The notes below the pieces were generated by a model. That model was not told where the DNA came from. It worked only from the letters and a program-made list of their open reading frames with translations, and searched no databases. Shown here piece after piece: positions 33,382 to 42,193 of a DNA stretch of 64,000 nt. The stretch is from positions 124,001 to 188,000 of the forward strand of contig JAYSQZ010000019.1 in assembly GCA_043721315.1 (NCBI GenBank), written 5' to 3'. Each line of letters opens with the position of its first letter. The stretch's first letter is position 1. This stretch comes from Elstera sp043721315. Its GTDB lineage: Bacteria; Pseudomonadota; Alphaproteobacteria; Elsterales; Elsteraceae. The position numbers were made by a program, and so were the translations under genes.

Positions 33382-34938
33382 ATGACAGCACCCATCTTCT
33401 CCGTGTCCCGCTCCTTCCCTTCGCCGTTGCGGCGCGCGGTTGCCGTTGCGGGGTTAGCCCTTGCCGTCACCGGTGCGCCCCTGCTGGTGCCAAGCCTTAG
33501 CCCGCCCGCCTATGCGCGCAGCGCGCCGGAAAGCTTCGCCGATATGGCGGAAAAGCTGCTGCCCTCGGTGGTGAACGTCTATTCAACCCAAATCAGCAAA
33601 CCCGCCCGCGCCCCAGGTAACGGCGGGGGCAACGGGGGCGGTAATGGGGGCGGGGGCGGTGGGGCAGAACCCGACTTTCAACTGCCGCCCGGTTCCCCGT
33701 TCGAGCAGTTTTTTCGTGAGTTCATGAACCGCCAGCGCGGCGGCACGCCCCAAGCCCCGCGCCGCCAAACCTCGCTCGGTTCGGGCTTCATCATCGATAG
33801 CGCCGGCTTTATCGTGACGAATAACCATGTGATCGACGGGGCCGATGAAATCAGCGTGAAGCTGCACGATAATACCGAGCTTTCCGCCAAACTGATTGGC
33901 CGCGACCCGAAAACCGATCTGGCTTTGCTGAAGGTCGAAACCACAAAGCCGCTGCCCGCCGTTCAGTTCGGCGATAGCGATAAAGCACGCATTGGCGATT
34001 GGGTGATGGCGATTGGCAACCCGTTCGGCCTCGGCGGTACCGTAACGGCGGGGATTCTGTCGGCCCGTAACCGCTCCACGGGCGGCGCCTATGATGATTT
34101 CTTGCAAACCGATGCCTCGATCAATCGGGGCAACTCCGGTGGCCCGATGTTCGATATGGACGGCAAGGTTATCGGCGTGAACTCGGCCATTCTCTCGCCC
34201 AACGGCGGCAGCGTCGGTATCGGCTTTGCCATTTCCTCCAATCTCGCCCGCCCGGTGATCGAGCAAATCAAAAACGGCGGCGCGGTGAAGCGCGGTTGGC
34301 TGGGAGTAAAAATTCAACGCTTGGATGAAGAGGTTGCCACGGGCTTCGGCCTCGATAAAGCGCGCGGCGCGCTGGTGAGTGCCGTGACAGACGGCAGCCC
34401 GGCGGCGAAAGCCCTGGTGAAGCAGGGCGACGTAATCTTGAAGTTCGACGGGCGCGACGTGCCAGAATCGGATCGTCTGCCGCGCATCGTTGCCGATACC
34501 CCCATCGGGAAGCCCGTGGATATGATCGTGTGGCGCAATAAGAAGGAAGTGTCGCTCAAGGTAACAGTTGGTGAGTTGAAGGAGGAGGATGTCGCGACTG
34601 CCCCCGACTCTAAAGAGCCTTCGGCTGCCGAACCCGCCGTTTCCGTGCGCGGCCTGGGGTTGAAGGTACAGGGCATCGACGCCGCTACCCGCGAAAAATT
34701 CGGCCTACCCGAAAACCAAACGGGCATCGTGATCACCGATGTTACCAACGACAGCAATGCGTTTGAAAAGGGCCTGCGCCCCGGTGATATTATCACCGAA
34801 ATCAATCAGGAAGAGGTGAAGTCGGCCAGCGATCTTGCCGCCAAAATCACCACAGCCCGCGACGCCAAAAAGAAGACCGTGCTGCTCACGCTGCTCAGCA
34901 AGGGCGACACGCGCTTCGTGGCCGTGCGGCTGGACTAG
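33382..34938 (+). CDS. degP: DegP/HtrA family periplasmic serine protease
   Basis: 518 residues from ATG 33382; the frame is open to 33235, but the signal peptide (RRAVAVAGLALAVTGAPLLV) begins just after 33382. It degrades or refolds misfolded envelope proteins. A trypsin-like domain carries His in VTNNHVIDGADE, Asp in DPKTDLALLKVE and Ser in NRGNSGGPMFD. Two PDZ domains follow (KRGWLGVKIQRLDEEVAT and LGLKVQGIDAATREKFG). The LA loop region holds a Gly-rich stretch with Asn-Gly-Gly-Gly repeats near 33616-33665. The stop codon TAG is part of a palindromic repeat. Confidence 0.95.
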   Translation: MTAPIFSVSRSFPSPLRRAVAVAGLALAVTGAPLLVPSLSPPAYARSAPESFADMAEKLLPSVVNVYSTQISKPARAPGNGGGNGGGNGGGGGGAEPDFQLPPGSPFEQFFREFMNRQRGGTPQAPRRQTSLGSGFIIDSAGFIVTNNHVIDGADEISVKLHDNTELSAKLIGRDPKTDLALLKVETTKPLPAVQFGDSDKARIGDWVMAIGNPFGLGGTVTAGILSARNRSTGGAYDDFLQTDASINRGNSGGPMFDMDGKVIGVNSAILSPNGGSVGIGFAISSNLARPVIEQIKNGGAVKRGWLGVKIQRLDEEVATGFGLDKARGALVSAVTDGSPAAKALVKQGDVILKFDGRDVPESDRLPRIVADTPIGKPVDMIVWRNKKEVSLKVTVGELKEEDVATAPDSKEPSAAEPAVSVRGLGLKVQGIDAATREKFGLPENQTGIVITDVTNDSNAFEKGLRPGDIITEINQEEVKSASDLAAKITTARDAKKKTVLLTLLSKGDTRFVAVRLD

Positions 34939-35061
34939 AGCATCGTGCGTCAACCATGACGCACGATGCTCTCGCTTTATTTTAGCCCTCGCCGTCCGGT
35001 GCGTTTGACGCGCCTAGGGCGGCTTTTAGAGCTGCGTCCGATTTAACGCACGCAGCTCTAA
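34936..35061 (+). repeat. Palindromic intergenic repeat, copy A (most complete)
   Basis: Hairpin 1: arms 34937-34952 and 34957-34972 (16 perfect bases, loop ACCA). Middle: TTTTAGCCCTCGCCG and GTTTGACGCGCC. Hairpin 2: TTAGAGCTGCGT (35026-35037) with ACGCAGCTCTAA (35050-35061), loop CCGATTTAACGC. Hairpin 1 begins at the degP stop codon. The whole lies between convergent degP and the cytochrome c' gene. Confidence 0.8.
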
Positions 35062-35069
35062 CCCATAAG

Positions 35070-35105
35070 AAGGGCGCTGCGGTTTCCCACAGCGCCCTTT
35101 GTTAC
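35070..35105. terminator. Hairpin terminator between degP and cytochrome c' genes
   Basis: AAGGGCGCTG (35070-35079) pairs with CAGCGCCCTT (35090-35099), a ten-base stem followed on the + strand by TTGTTA. It probably ends degP transcripts; on the minus strand the T-tract is weak. Confidence 0.6.
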
Positions 35106-35143
35106 ACACCAACGGCGCGCCTTAAACAGCGCGCCGTTTCTTC

Positions 35144-35584
35144 TTATTTGCCGCGATATTTATCGTGGCACGCCCCGCAGGTTCGCCCAACGCCATCGAA
35201 CGCCGACTTGATACCATCAAGATTTTTGGCGTTGGAGGCCACCAGTAGCACGCCCGCTGCCGTATTGAAGTTGGCGACCGCCGCTTCAAAGCCCGCTTGG
35301 TCCGACCAAATTAGCGCAGCGGCCTTGGTCTCGCCCTGGTCGCTACCGAGCGGAAAACTGGCCAGCAAGCGCTTGCCGACATCCGCCACCGCTTGTGCCG
35401 GGGCTGCCGCAACTTCGGGGCCGTCTTTTCCATCAACAACGGCTTTTATCGCCCCAACACTCTTTCGCAACACCTGCATATCGTCTTTGCGGGCCTTAAG
35501 AGCGTCCTGTGCAAAAACCGCGACCGGCGCGACCAGTGCGAAGGCGATGACTGCCGCAGTAACCCGACCAAATGCCTTACCCAT
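35144..35584 (-). CDS. Cytochrome c' family haem protein
   Basis: 146 residues with a cleavable signal (VTAAVIAFALVAPVAVFAQD). The mature four-helix bundle starts DALKARKDDMQVLRKSVGAI and ends with the haem-binding GRTCGACHDKYRGK (CxxCH close to the C-terminus), typical of cytochrome c'. These periplasmic proteins bind NO and may detoxify it. The gene is monocistronic and divergent from the siroheme operon. Confidence 0.94.
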   Translation of the reverse strand: MGKAFGRVTAAVIAFALVAPVAVFAQDALKARKDDMQVLRKSVGAIKAVVDGKDGPEVAAAPAQAVADVGKRLLASFPLGSDQGETKAAALIWSDQAGFEAAVANFNTAAGVLLVASNAKNLDGIKSAFDGVGRTCGACHDKYRGK

Positions 35585-35850
35585 CGTTTTTTCTCCCAGA
35601 GGACTGGCCCGAACCCATTCGGGGTACTTGTTCTGTCAGCCGAAAGGCCGATTCAACGTACACCCAATTAACAGTGTACCAGAAAATATCGCACACGTGA
35701 GCCACGCCAAAAAAGTATCAGATATCATCCTATAATGACATTTATTTTTTGTTGTTTGTGAAATAATATTGACTCTTTCTTCAAGTATCTCTACCTGTGG
35801 AATTGTAAATTTTCAATTCCGTGATGGGATTGTAAAAAAGGAAAGAGTCG
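35585..35850. promoter_or_regulatory. AT-rich divergent control region of cytochrome c' and cysG
   Basis: Holds TATAAT near 35731, TTGACT at 35769-35774, the inverted repeat GGAATTG-N8-CAATTCC (35799-35820) and a second half-site GGGATTGTAAA at 35826-35836 echoing GGAATTGTAAA at 35799-35809. These could bind a regulator of sulfur assimilation. GGAAAGAG at 35840-35847 is the cysG ribosome site. The regulator is unknown. Confidence 0.45.
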
Positions 35851-37254
35851 ATGCACAGCCTGCCGATTTTTTTGTCGCTGAACCAGCGGGAAGCCCTGAT
35901 TGTTGGTGGCGGTGAGGCGGCAACGCAAAAGCTGCGCCTGCTAAAACGCACGGGCGCGCGCATTACGGTTATTGCGAAAGACCCTTCGGCAGAAATCGAA
36001 GCCGCTGCTGTAACCGATGAGATTATTCTGCTGCGTCGGCACTTTCGGCTTGATGATATCCGTAATCAGGCTGTGATTTTTGCCGCCACCGGCGATGACG
36101 CGCGAGACGCTGAAATCTCCCGCCGGGCGCAAGATGTGGGCGTGCCGGTGAATATCGTCGATGGGCCGGAACTCTCCAGCTTCCTGATGCCCGCGATTGT
36201 GGACCGCGACCCGGTGCTGGTTGCCATCGGCACGGGTGGCAGTGCCCCCATTCTCGCCCGCCGCGTCCGCGAGCGCCTGGAACGGCTGCTGCCCGCGCGC
36301 CTTGGCGGTCTCGCCCGCTTCATCGAACGGTGGAAAGACCCCGTTCGGGGGCGCGTGAGCGACCCTGCGGCCCGGCGTCGGGTCTTAGAACAATTCTCCG
36401 ATGGCCCGATTGCCGATCTGGTGCTGAACGGCCAAGACCGCGCCGCCGACGAAGCCGCCGCCCAACTGCTCGAAACCGGCACGGTGGAAGGCGGTTCGGT
36501 CGCGCTCGTCGGTGCGGGACCAGGCGACCCCGAACTCCTCACCCTGAAAGCCCTGCGCGCCCTGTCGGACGCCGACATCGTTTTCTACGATGAGTTAGTG
36601 GCAGAACCAATCCTCGACCGGATCCGCCGCGATGCGGAGCGCGTGCCGGTGGGCAAACGTAAAGCTAATCACTCGGTGCCCCAGGAGGGCATTGGTCGCC
36701 TACTGGTCGAAGCCGCGCACGCGGGTAAGCGCGTTGTGCGGCTGAAGGGCGGTGATCCCTTCATCTTCGGGCGCGGCGGGGAAGAGGTGGCGGCGGTGCG
36801 CGCCGCAGGGCTGCCGATCACGATTATTCCCGGCATTTCCGCTGCCTTGGGGTGCGCCGCCAGCACAGAAATTCCGTTAACGCACCGCGATCACGCCTCC
36901 GCCCTTGTGCTCGCCACGGGGCATGGCCGCGACGGGGTGCCGTTTTCCAGTGCCGGTGTGCCGCACGCGGGCGGCAAGACCGTGGCGATCTACATGGGCC
37001 TCGCCCAAGCGCCGCGCATCACGCAAGAGTTGATCGAGGCGGGTCACGCGACCGACACGCCTGTCGCCTTAATCGAAAACGGCACGCGGCCCGATCAGAA
37101 GGTTTCGACCGGGCTTCTGGCCGATCTGCCGCGCCTAGCGCTCCAGCACGGCAGCGGCCCGACGCTGTTGATTATCGGCTCGGTCGTGCGCCTGTCGCGC
37201 TACTGGGGCGACACTGCCGAAGCCGCGTCTCTTTCCGCTCTTGCTGCCGAATAA
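35851..37254 (+). CDS. cysG: Siroheme synthase (fused dehydrogenase/ferrochelatase and uroporphyrinogen-III methyltransferase)
   Basis: 467 residues, normal for the CysG fusion. Residues 1-150: NAD-dependent precorrin-2 dehydrogenase/sirohydrochlorin ferrochelatase (REALIVGGGEAATQKLRLLK, ATGDDARDAEISRRAQ, VNIVDGPELSSFLMPAIVDR). Residues 215-455: SUMT (VALVGAGPGDPELLTLKALR, FYDELVAEPIL, VRLKGGDPFIFGRGGEEV, PGISAALGCAA). It makes siroheme for the sulfite/nitrite reductase encoded two genes on. GGAAAGAG precedes the ATG. Confidence 0.96.
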   Translation: MHSLPIFLSLNQREALIVGGGEAATQKLRLLKRTGARITVIAKDPSAEIEAAAVTDEIILLRRHFRLDDIRNQAVIFAATGDDARDAEISRRAQDVGVPVNIVDGPELSSFLMPAIVDRDPVLVAIGTGGSAPILARRVRERLERLLPARLGGLARFIERWKDPVRGRVSDPAARRRVLEQFSDGPIADLVLNGQDRAADEAAAQLLETGTVEGGSVALVGAGPGDPELLTLKALRALSDADIVFYDELVAEPILDRIRRDAERVPVGKRKANHSVPQEGIGRLLVEAAHAGKRVVRLKGGDPFIFGRGGEEVAAVRAAGLPITIIPGISAALGCAASTEIPLTHRDHASALVLATGHGRDGVPFSSAGVPHAGGKTVAIYMGLAQAPRITQELIEAGHATDTPVALIENGTRPDQKVSTGLLADLPRLALQHGSGPTLLIIGSVVRLSRYWGDTAEAASLSALAAE

Positions 37255-37265
37255 GGGTTCAGCCT

Positions 37266-37628
37266 ATGTCTGCCACACCCCGTAAACTAACATCCGACGC
37301 ACCGCGTTTGCTGACGGCCAACCGCCTGCGCGACGGCGCGGTGATTTTCTTCACCGGGCAAGACCTTGCCAGCCAGTCGCAGGACGGGTTCGGCCCGGCG
37401 TGGTCGCGCGCGATAGCCGATGCGCCGCTGTATAGCCTTGCCGAGGCCGAAGCCCTCCAAGCCGTTGCCGCGCAAAACCCGCAGATCGTCGCGCCCTATC
37501 TGGTCGAAGCGGACGCCACGGCCACCGGCCCGCGCCCGCTGAAAATGCGCGAGCGGATTCGCGGCGAAGGGCCAACCGTTGGGCTTCCCGTCAATCCCGC
37601 TAGCCTCACTCGGGCGAAGGCGGCGTAA
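37266..37628 (+). CDS. DUF2849 family protein
   Basis: 120 residues from ATG 37266, eleven bases after cysG. The family pattern is LLTANRLRDGAVIFFTG near the start, WSRAIADAPLYSLAEAEAL in the middle and PYLVEADATATGPRPLKMRE before a conserved RGEGPTV tail. Found in alphaproteobacteria almost always between cysG and cysI, so it is thought to serve sulfite reduction, perhaps in siroheme handling or electron delivery; no activity is proven. It ends one base before the cysI ATG. Confidence 0.85.
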   Translation: MSATPRKLTSDAPRLLTANRLRDGAVIFFTGQDLASQSQDGFGPAWSRAIADAPLYSLAEAEALQAVAAQNPQIVAPYLVEADATATGPRPLKMRERIRGEGPTVGLPVNPASLTRAKAA

Positions 37629-37629
37629 T

Positions 37630-39295
<1,666 letters not shown>

Positions 39296-39309
<14 letters not shown>

Positions 39310-39787
39310 TGCCGCTGGCCTGCGGGCCGACCCGTATCAGAGCCTGGAACACGGAGTTTCGACCGCGCCAACCGCAGCCCTGCTGGTCAACCTCGATCAG
39401 TGGGCGCAGGTCGCCGATCACACCGGGCCGCTCGGCCTGCGTTTGCCCAACACGCTCGATCCGGCTGACACCGCCGATAAACTGCCGCGCCTGTCGCTGA
39501 TTGTGCTGGAGTTCCCCAAATTCACCGATGGCCGGGCCTATAGCCAAGCCCGCCTGCTGCGCGAACGCTATGGCTTTAGCGGGGAGATTCGCGCGACGGG
39601 GGCGGTGTTGCGCGATCAACTGCTGTATATGGCCCGCTGCGGCATCACCAGCTTCGAGATCGACCGCGCCGACGCTGCCGAACGCCTAGCTGCTGCGCTG
39701 AAAGACTATAGCATCGTCTATCAACCGGCAGCAGACCAACCCGCGCTCTCCCCGCTGTTGGGGCAGAAATGGCGACGGGCGGGATGA
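39296..39787 (+). CDS. DUF934 family protein of the sulfite reductase operon
   Basis: 163 residues; AAGGAG lies eight bases before ATG 39296, inside cysI. Pattern: LLVNLDQWAQVADHTGPLGL, LSLIVLEFPKFTDGRAYSQA, RLLRERYGFSGEIRATGAVL, RDQLLYMARCGITSFEI. The family always accompanies cysI-type reductases in proteobacteria and is proposed to help siroheme reductase function; the biochemistry is unknown. In many relatives cysH follows. Here the operon is interrupted at this point by toxin-antitoxin genes. Confidence 0.88.
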
Positions 39788-39793
39788 GCGTAT

Positions 39794-39828
39794 CCGTCGT
39801 TGACGGACACCAGTCTATACCATACGAT
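39794..39828 (+). promoter_or_regulatory. Promoter and palindromic operator of the brnT module
   Basis: TTGACG (39800-39805), a 17-base spacer, TACGAT (39823-39828). The palindrome CCGTC-GTT-GACGG (39794-39806) overlaps the -35. The brnT ATG is at 39834, five bases after the -10, so the transcript would be leaderless or the promoter lies elsewhere. Confidence 0.45.
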
Positions 39829-39833
39829 TAATT

Positions 39834-40121
39834 ATGATTTTTGAGTGGGACGACGGCAAGAATCTTCGCAATGTGCAGGAGCGTCGTTTGCCTTTCGACG
39901 TAGCCGTTCTTCTTTTCGACGGGCCGACCCTGGAAACCGAAGATTGTCGGCGTGATTATGGGGAAGTGCGGATCAAAGCGATTGGGGCCGTGCGCGAGAT
40001 GGTGTTCGCGTGCATTTACACGGATCGTGAGACCAGCACTGGCCTGGTCCGCAGAATAATCAGTCTGCGCTTGGCCCAGAGAAAGGAACGAGATGGCTAT
40101 CGTGCAGCGCACCAGGGCTGA
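39834..40121 (+). CDS. brnT: BrnT family ribonuclease toxin
   Basis: 95 residues, the family length. BrnT has a RelE-like fold: MIFEWDDGKNLRNVQERRLP (FEWDxxKxxxNxxxxR), FDVAVLLFDGPTLETEDCRR, YGEVRIKAIGAVREMVFACI and LVRRIISLRLAQRKERDGY, with conserved catalytic Arg residues near the C-terminus. It would cleave RNA when free. It overlaps the antitoxin gene by 29 bases, as is usual in the module. Confidence 0.9.
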   Translation: MIFEWDDGKNLRNVQERRLPFDVAVLLFDGPTLETEDCRRDYGEVRIKAIGAVREMVFACIYTDRETSTGLVRRIISLRLAQRKERDGYRAAHQG

Positions 40122-40461
40122 CGTTGATGTCAGCAAAATTGATTGGGCAGGTCTTACCCAGGTGAGCGATGAGACTATCCTGGCCCAAATTGGTGCCGAT
40201 GCGGATACAGCTCCCGTCTTCACCGAAAGCGAGTTGGCGCAAGCCCGCCGGGTCTTGCCCGCGCCGCTGCCCGAAGACGTTCGCGGTATCCGTCAGCGGT
40301 TGGGCCTCACGCAAGAGCAGTTTGCCAACCGCTATGGTTTTTCAGTGGAAACTATCCGCAACTATGAGCAAGGCCACCGCCGCCCAACCGGGCCTGCCCG
40401 CGTTCTGCTGCGGGTTATTGCAGGTGAGCCGGATGCCGTGACGCGCGCCTTGAGCCGTTAA
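40093..40461 (+). CDS. HTH antitoxin of the BrnT module (XRE domain)
   Basis: 122 residues. The N-terminal half, DWAGLTQVSDETILAQIGAD, resembles BrnA-type toxin-binding leaders. The C-terminal half is an XRE HTH: VRGIRQRLGLTQEQFANRYG, FSVETIRNYEQGHRRPTGPA. Such antitoxins repress the operon through a palindrome like the one at 39794. GGAACG precedes the ATG. Classical BrnA carries an RHH domain; the helix-turn-helix here is the less common partner. Confidence 0.85.
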   Translation: MAIVQRTRADVDVSKIDWAGLTQVSDETILAQIGADADTAPVFTESELAQARRVLPAPLPEDVRGIRQRLGLTQEQFANRYGFSVETIRNYEQGHRRPTGPARVLLRVIAGEPDAVTRALSR

Positions 40462-40465
40462 TAGG

Positions 40466-40867
40466 TTAACGGCCCTCTTCTGCTGTCTCTTGAACGCCCG
40501 CGTTCTCCAGCCGGATCGGGGCGAGCCGATAGCCCAAGGCCCGCAGCACGCGCAATACGGTGGCAATATTGGGCTTGCGGCCCCGCGCCAGCATTGCCTG
40601 AAGCCCTGCGGGGTTAAGCCCAGCGGCGGCAGCCACCTCTGCCAGACCGCGCCTGCGGACGATGGCACTCAGGGCCGTCACCACAAGATACCCGTCGGTT
40701 TCCGCGTCTTCTTCTTCAAACGAGACTTCTAGGAGAGCGTGGATACGTCCAGGCGTGGTTAAATAATCTGCGGGATCGTAAGGCGCAATAATAACGGTTT
40801 TGGGCGCGCGCTTGCGGCGCGGTTTTGGGGCCAGAACTGTTTCGACGCCTTGGAGTGCTGTCGTCAT
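40466..40867 (-). CDS. Addiction-module antidote protein, HTH type (HigA-like)
   Basis: 133 residues with a Lys/Arg-rich start. The core is APYDPADYLTTPGRIHALLE, ALSAIVRRRGLAEVAAAAGL, NPAGLQAMLARGRKPNIATV and LRVLRALGYRLAPI, the pattern of chromosomal antidotes paired with RelE/Gp49-like toxins. Codon use is like the neighbours. Its start overlaps the toxin stop by 4 bases. The two genes run opposite to the BrnT pair and end four bases from it. Confidence 0.88.
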   Translation of the reverse strand: MTTALQGVETVLAPKPRRKRAPKTVIIAPYDPADYLTTPGRIHALLEVSFEEEDAETDGYLVVTALSAIVRRRGLAEVAAAAGLNPAGLQAMLARGRKPNIATVLRVLRALGYRLAPIRLENAGVQETAEEGR

Positions 40868-41175
40868 AGGTTATTTTCCTCTTGCCACTCGATCCAAAGG
40901 CGTTTTGCCCACGCGATGTCACGGTTTTGAGTGCGCTTATCGCCCCCAATCAACAGAATGATCACCTGCTTGCCCCGCTGCGTGAAATACACGCGATAAC
41001 CAGGGCCATAGGCAATACGCAGTTCCGACAAGCCACTCCCAATCGGCTCAACGTCGCCCGGATTGCCCTGCGACAGCCGGGCCAATCGGGTTTCAATACG
41101 AGCAAGGACGCGATCATCGTTGAGGCCGATCATCCAGCGGTCAAATTCAACAGTGCGCTGGATCGTGATCACCAT
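40864..41175 (-). CDS. RelE/HigB-like toxin (Gp49 family)
   Basis: 103 residues: RTVEFDRWMIGLNDDRVLAR near the start, RIETRLARLSQGNPGDVEPI, then GLSELRIAYGPGYRVYFTQR and VIILLIGGDKRTQNRDIAWA. The GPGYRVYF and L.GGDK patterns are typical of the phage-derived RelE-like addiction module killers. It would cut mRNA on the ribosome. The toxin-first order followed by HigA-like antidote fits this class. Confidence 0.9.
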   Translation of the reverse strand: MVITIQRTVEFDRWMIGLNDDRVLARIETRLARLSQGNPGDVEPIGSGLSELRIAYGPGYRVYFTQRGKQVIILLIGGDKRTQNRDIAWAKRLWIEWQEENNL

Positions 41176-41313
41176 GACGCTATTTTTACTTTTTGCCGAA
41201 AAATATTCAAATCACTTTTCGGTAAAAAATGAAAAATGTGGATAGCTGCATCCGAGACCAGACGCGGCCCTAAGCCGTTTTTGTCGTCTTGTGGGCGTTA
41301 CGCCCCCTGATTA

Positions 41314-41334
41314 TAGTAGGTATTATCACTACTA
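41314..41334 (+). promoter_or_regulatory. Operator palindrome in the phd/vapC promoter
   Basis: TAGTAG (41314-41319) and CTACTA (41329-41334) flank TATTAT (41321-41326), a likely -10 with TTACGC (41298-41303) 17 bases upstream as a weak -35. A repressor dimer here would control the adjacent Phd-type antitoxin gene at 41348. Confidence 0.5.
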
Positions 41335-41347
41335 AAAAGGTGCCTTC

Positions 41348-41608
41348 ATGGAAGAGGCCGTTTCGGCAGCGGAGGCTAACCGCAAGTTCTCCCTTATCCT
41401 ACGCGGCGTGCGCGCAGGAAACAGCTATGTTGTTACCAGCCACGGGCGACCTGTGGCGCGGATTGTCCCCGCTGGGGAGCATCTGGCCACGGCAGCGGGC
41501 GGGCGGGCGGCGTTGCTGGCACGCCTCGACCATCAGCCTGTTGTCGATGCCGGGCGCTGGACGCGCGATGCGCTGTATGAGGACGGCCCTTATAAGGAAA
41601 CTCCGTGA
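41348..41608 (+). CDS. Phd/YefM-type antitoxin
   Basis: 86 residues. SAAEANRKFSLILRGVRAGN then YVVTSHGRPVARIVPAGEHL is the Phd/YefM DNA-binding fold; the C-terminal helix GRWTRDALYEDGPY is the part expected to bind the toxin. It is encoded just upstream of a PIN toxin with a 4-base overlap. The promoter carries a palindrome at 41314-41334. The start at 41348 follows AAAAAGG. Confidence 0.9.
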   Translation: MEEAVSAAEANRKFSLILRGVRAGNSYVVTSHGRPVARIVPAGEHLATAAGGRAALLARLDHQPVVDAGRWTRDALYEDGPYKETP

Positions 41609-42051
41609 AAGTCGCGCTCGACACCAATGTTCTCGTTTATGCGGAGGGGATCAACGACGGGGTTAAGCGCGATATCGCCCTTAACCTTGTGCGGAAATTA
41701 CCGCGCGACACCGTGATCCTTCCCGCTCAGGTTTTGGGCGAATTGTTTAATGTTCTGGTGCGGAAGGCCGGAAAGTCCCGCGCGGATGCGCGCGACGCTA
41801 TCTTAAGTTGGCAGGATAGCTTCCCCGTCGTCGCGACCACGCCTGAAGCGATGATAACGGCGACCGATCTTGCCACCGACCATTCTTTCAGCATCTGGGA
41901 TGCAGTGATCTTCTCCGTCGCGGTGCAGGCGGAGTGCAGGTTGCTGCTGTCCGAAGACCTTCAGGACGGTTTTACCTGGGGTGGGGTTACGGTAGTTAAT
42001 CCTTTTGCCCCGTCGCGCCCCGCGCTTTTGTCCGCCTTGCTGGACGGTTAA
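41605..42051 (+). CDS. VapC-type PIN-domain ribonuclease toxin
   Basis: 148 residues. Conserved acidic residues of the PIN active site are in VALDTNVLVYAEG (Asp5), ILPAQVLGELFNVLVRKAG (Glu), SIWDAVIFSVAVQAECRLLL (Asp) and LSEDLQDGFTWGGVTVVNPF (Asp). It would cleave tRNA or rRNA when its Phd antitoxin is degraded. Tandem hairpins follow it at 42074-42139. Confidence 0.92.
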   Translation: MKVALDTNVLVYAEGINDGVKRDIALNLVRKLPRDTVILPAQVLGELFNVLVRKAGKSRADARDAILSWQDSFPVVATTPEAMITATDLATDHSFSIWDAVIFSVAVQAECRLLLSEDLQDGFTWGGVTVVNPFAPSRPALLSALLDG

Positions 42052-42073
42052 GCGGGGCCAACTCCTGAAAAGC

Positions 42074-42139
42074 AACAAACCCCGCCGAAGCGGGGCCATA
42101 CTCCCCAAAAACAACAAACCCCGCCGAAGCGGGGTTTGT
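42074..42139. terminator. Duplicated terminator hairpins between vapC and porin genes
   Basis: Two near-identical hairpins lie 39 bases apart, sharing the same stem-loop (AAACCCCGCCGAAGCGGGG). The first is 42080-42095. The second, 42114-42139, has an 11-base stem (ACAAACCCCGC/GCGGGGTTTGT) with a CGAA loop and TTTGT tail. On the minus strand it reads the same with ...GGGGTTTGTTGTTTTTGGGG, a good porin terminator. Confidence 0.8.
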
Positions 42140-42193
42140 CTCTGGTCGGGGAAGAGCGAACCCTTCCCCAATCTGAATTTCGGTGAACCGAAA

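Noticed and set aside
42074..42139. Repeated hairpins considered as a CRISPR array
   Set aside because: Only two units, self-complementary, T-tailed and between convergent genes; they are terminators. No other regularly spaced repeats were seen.
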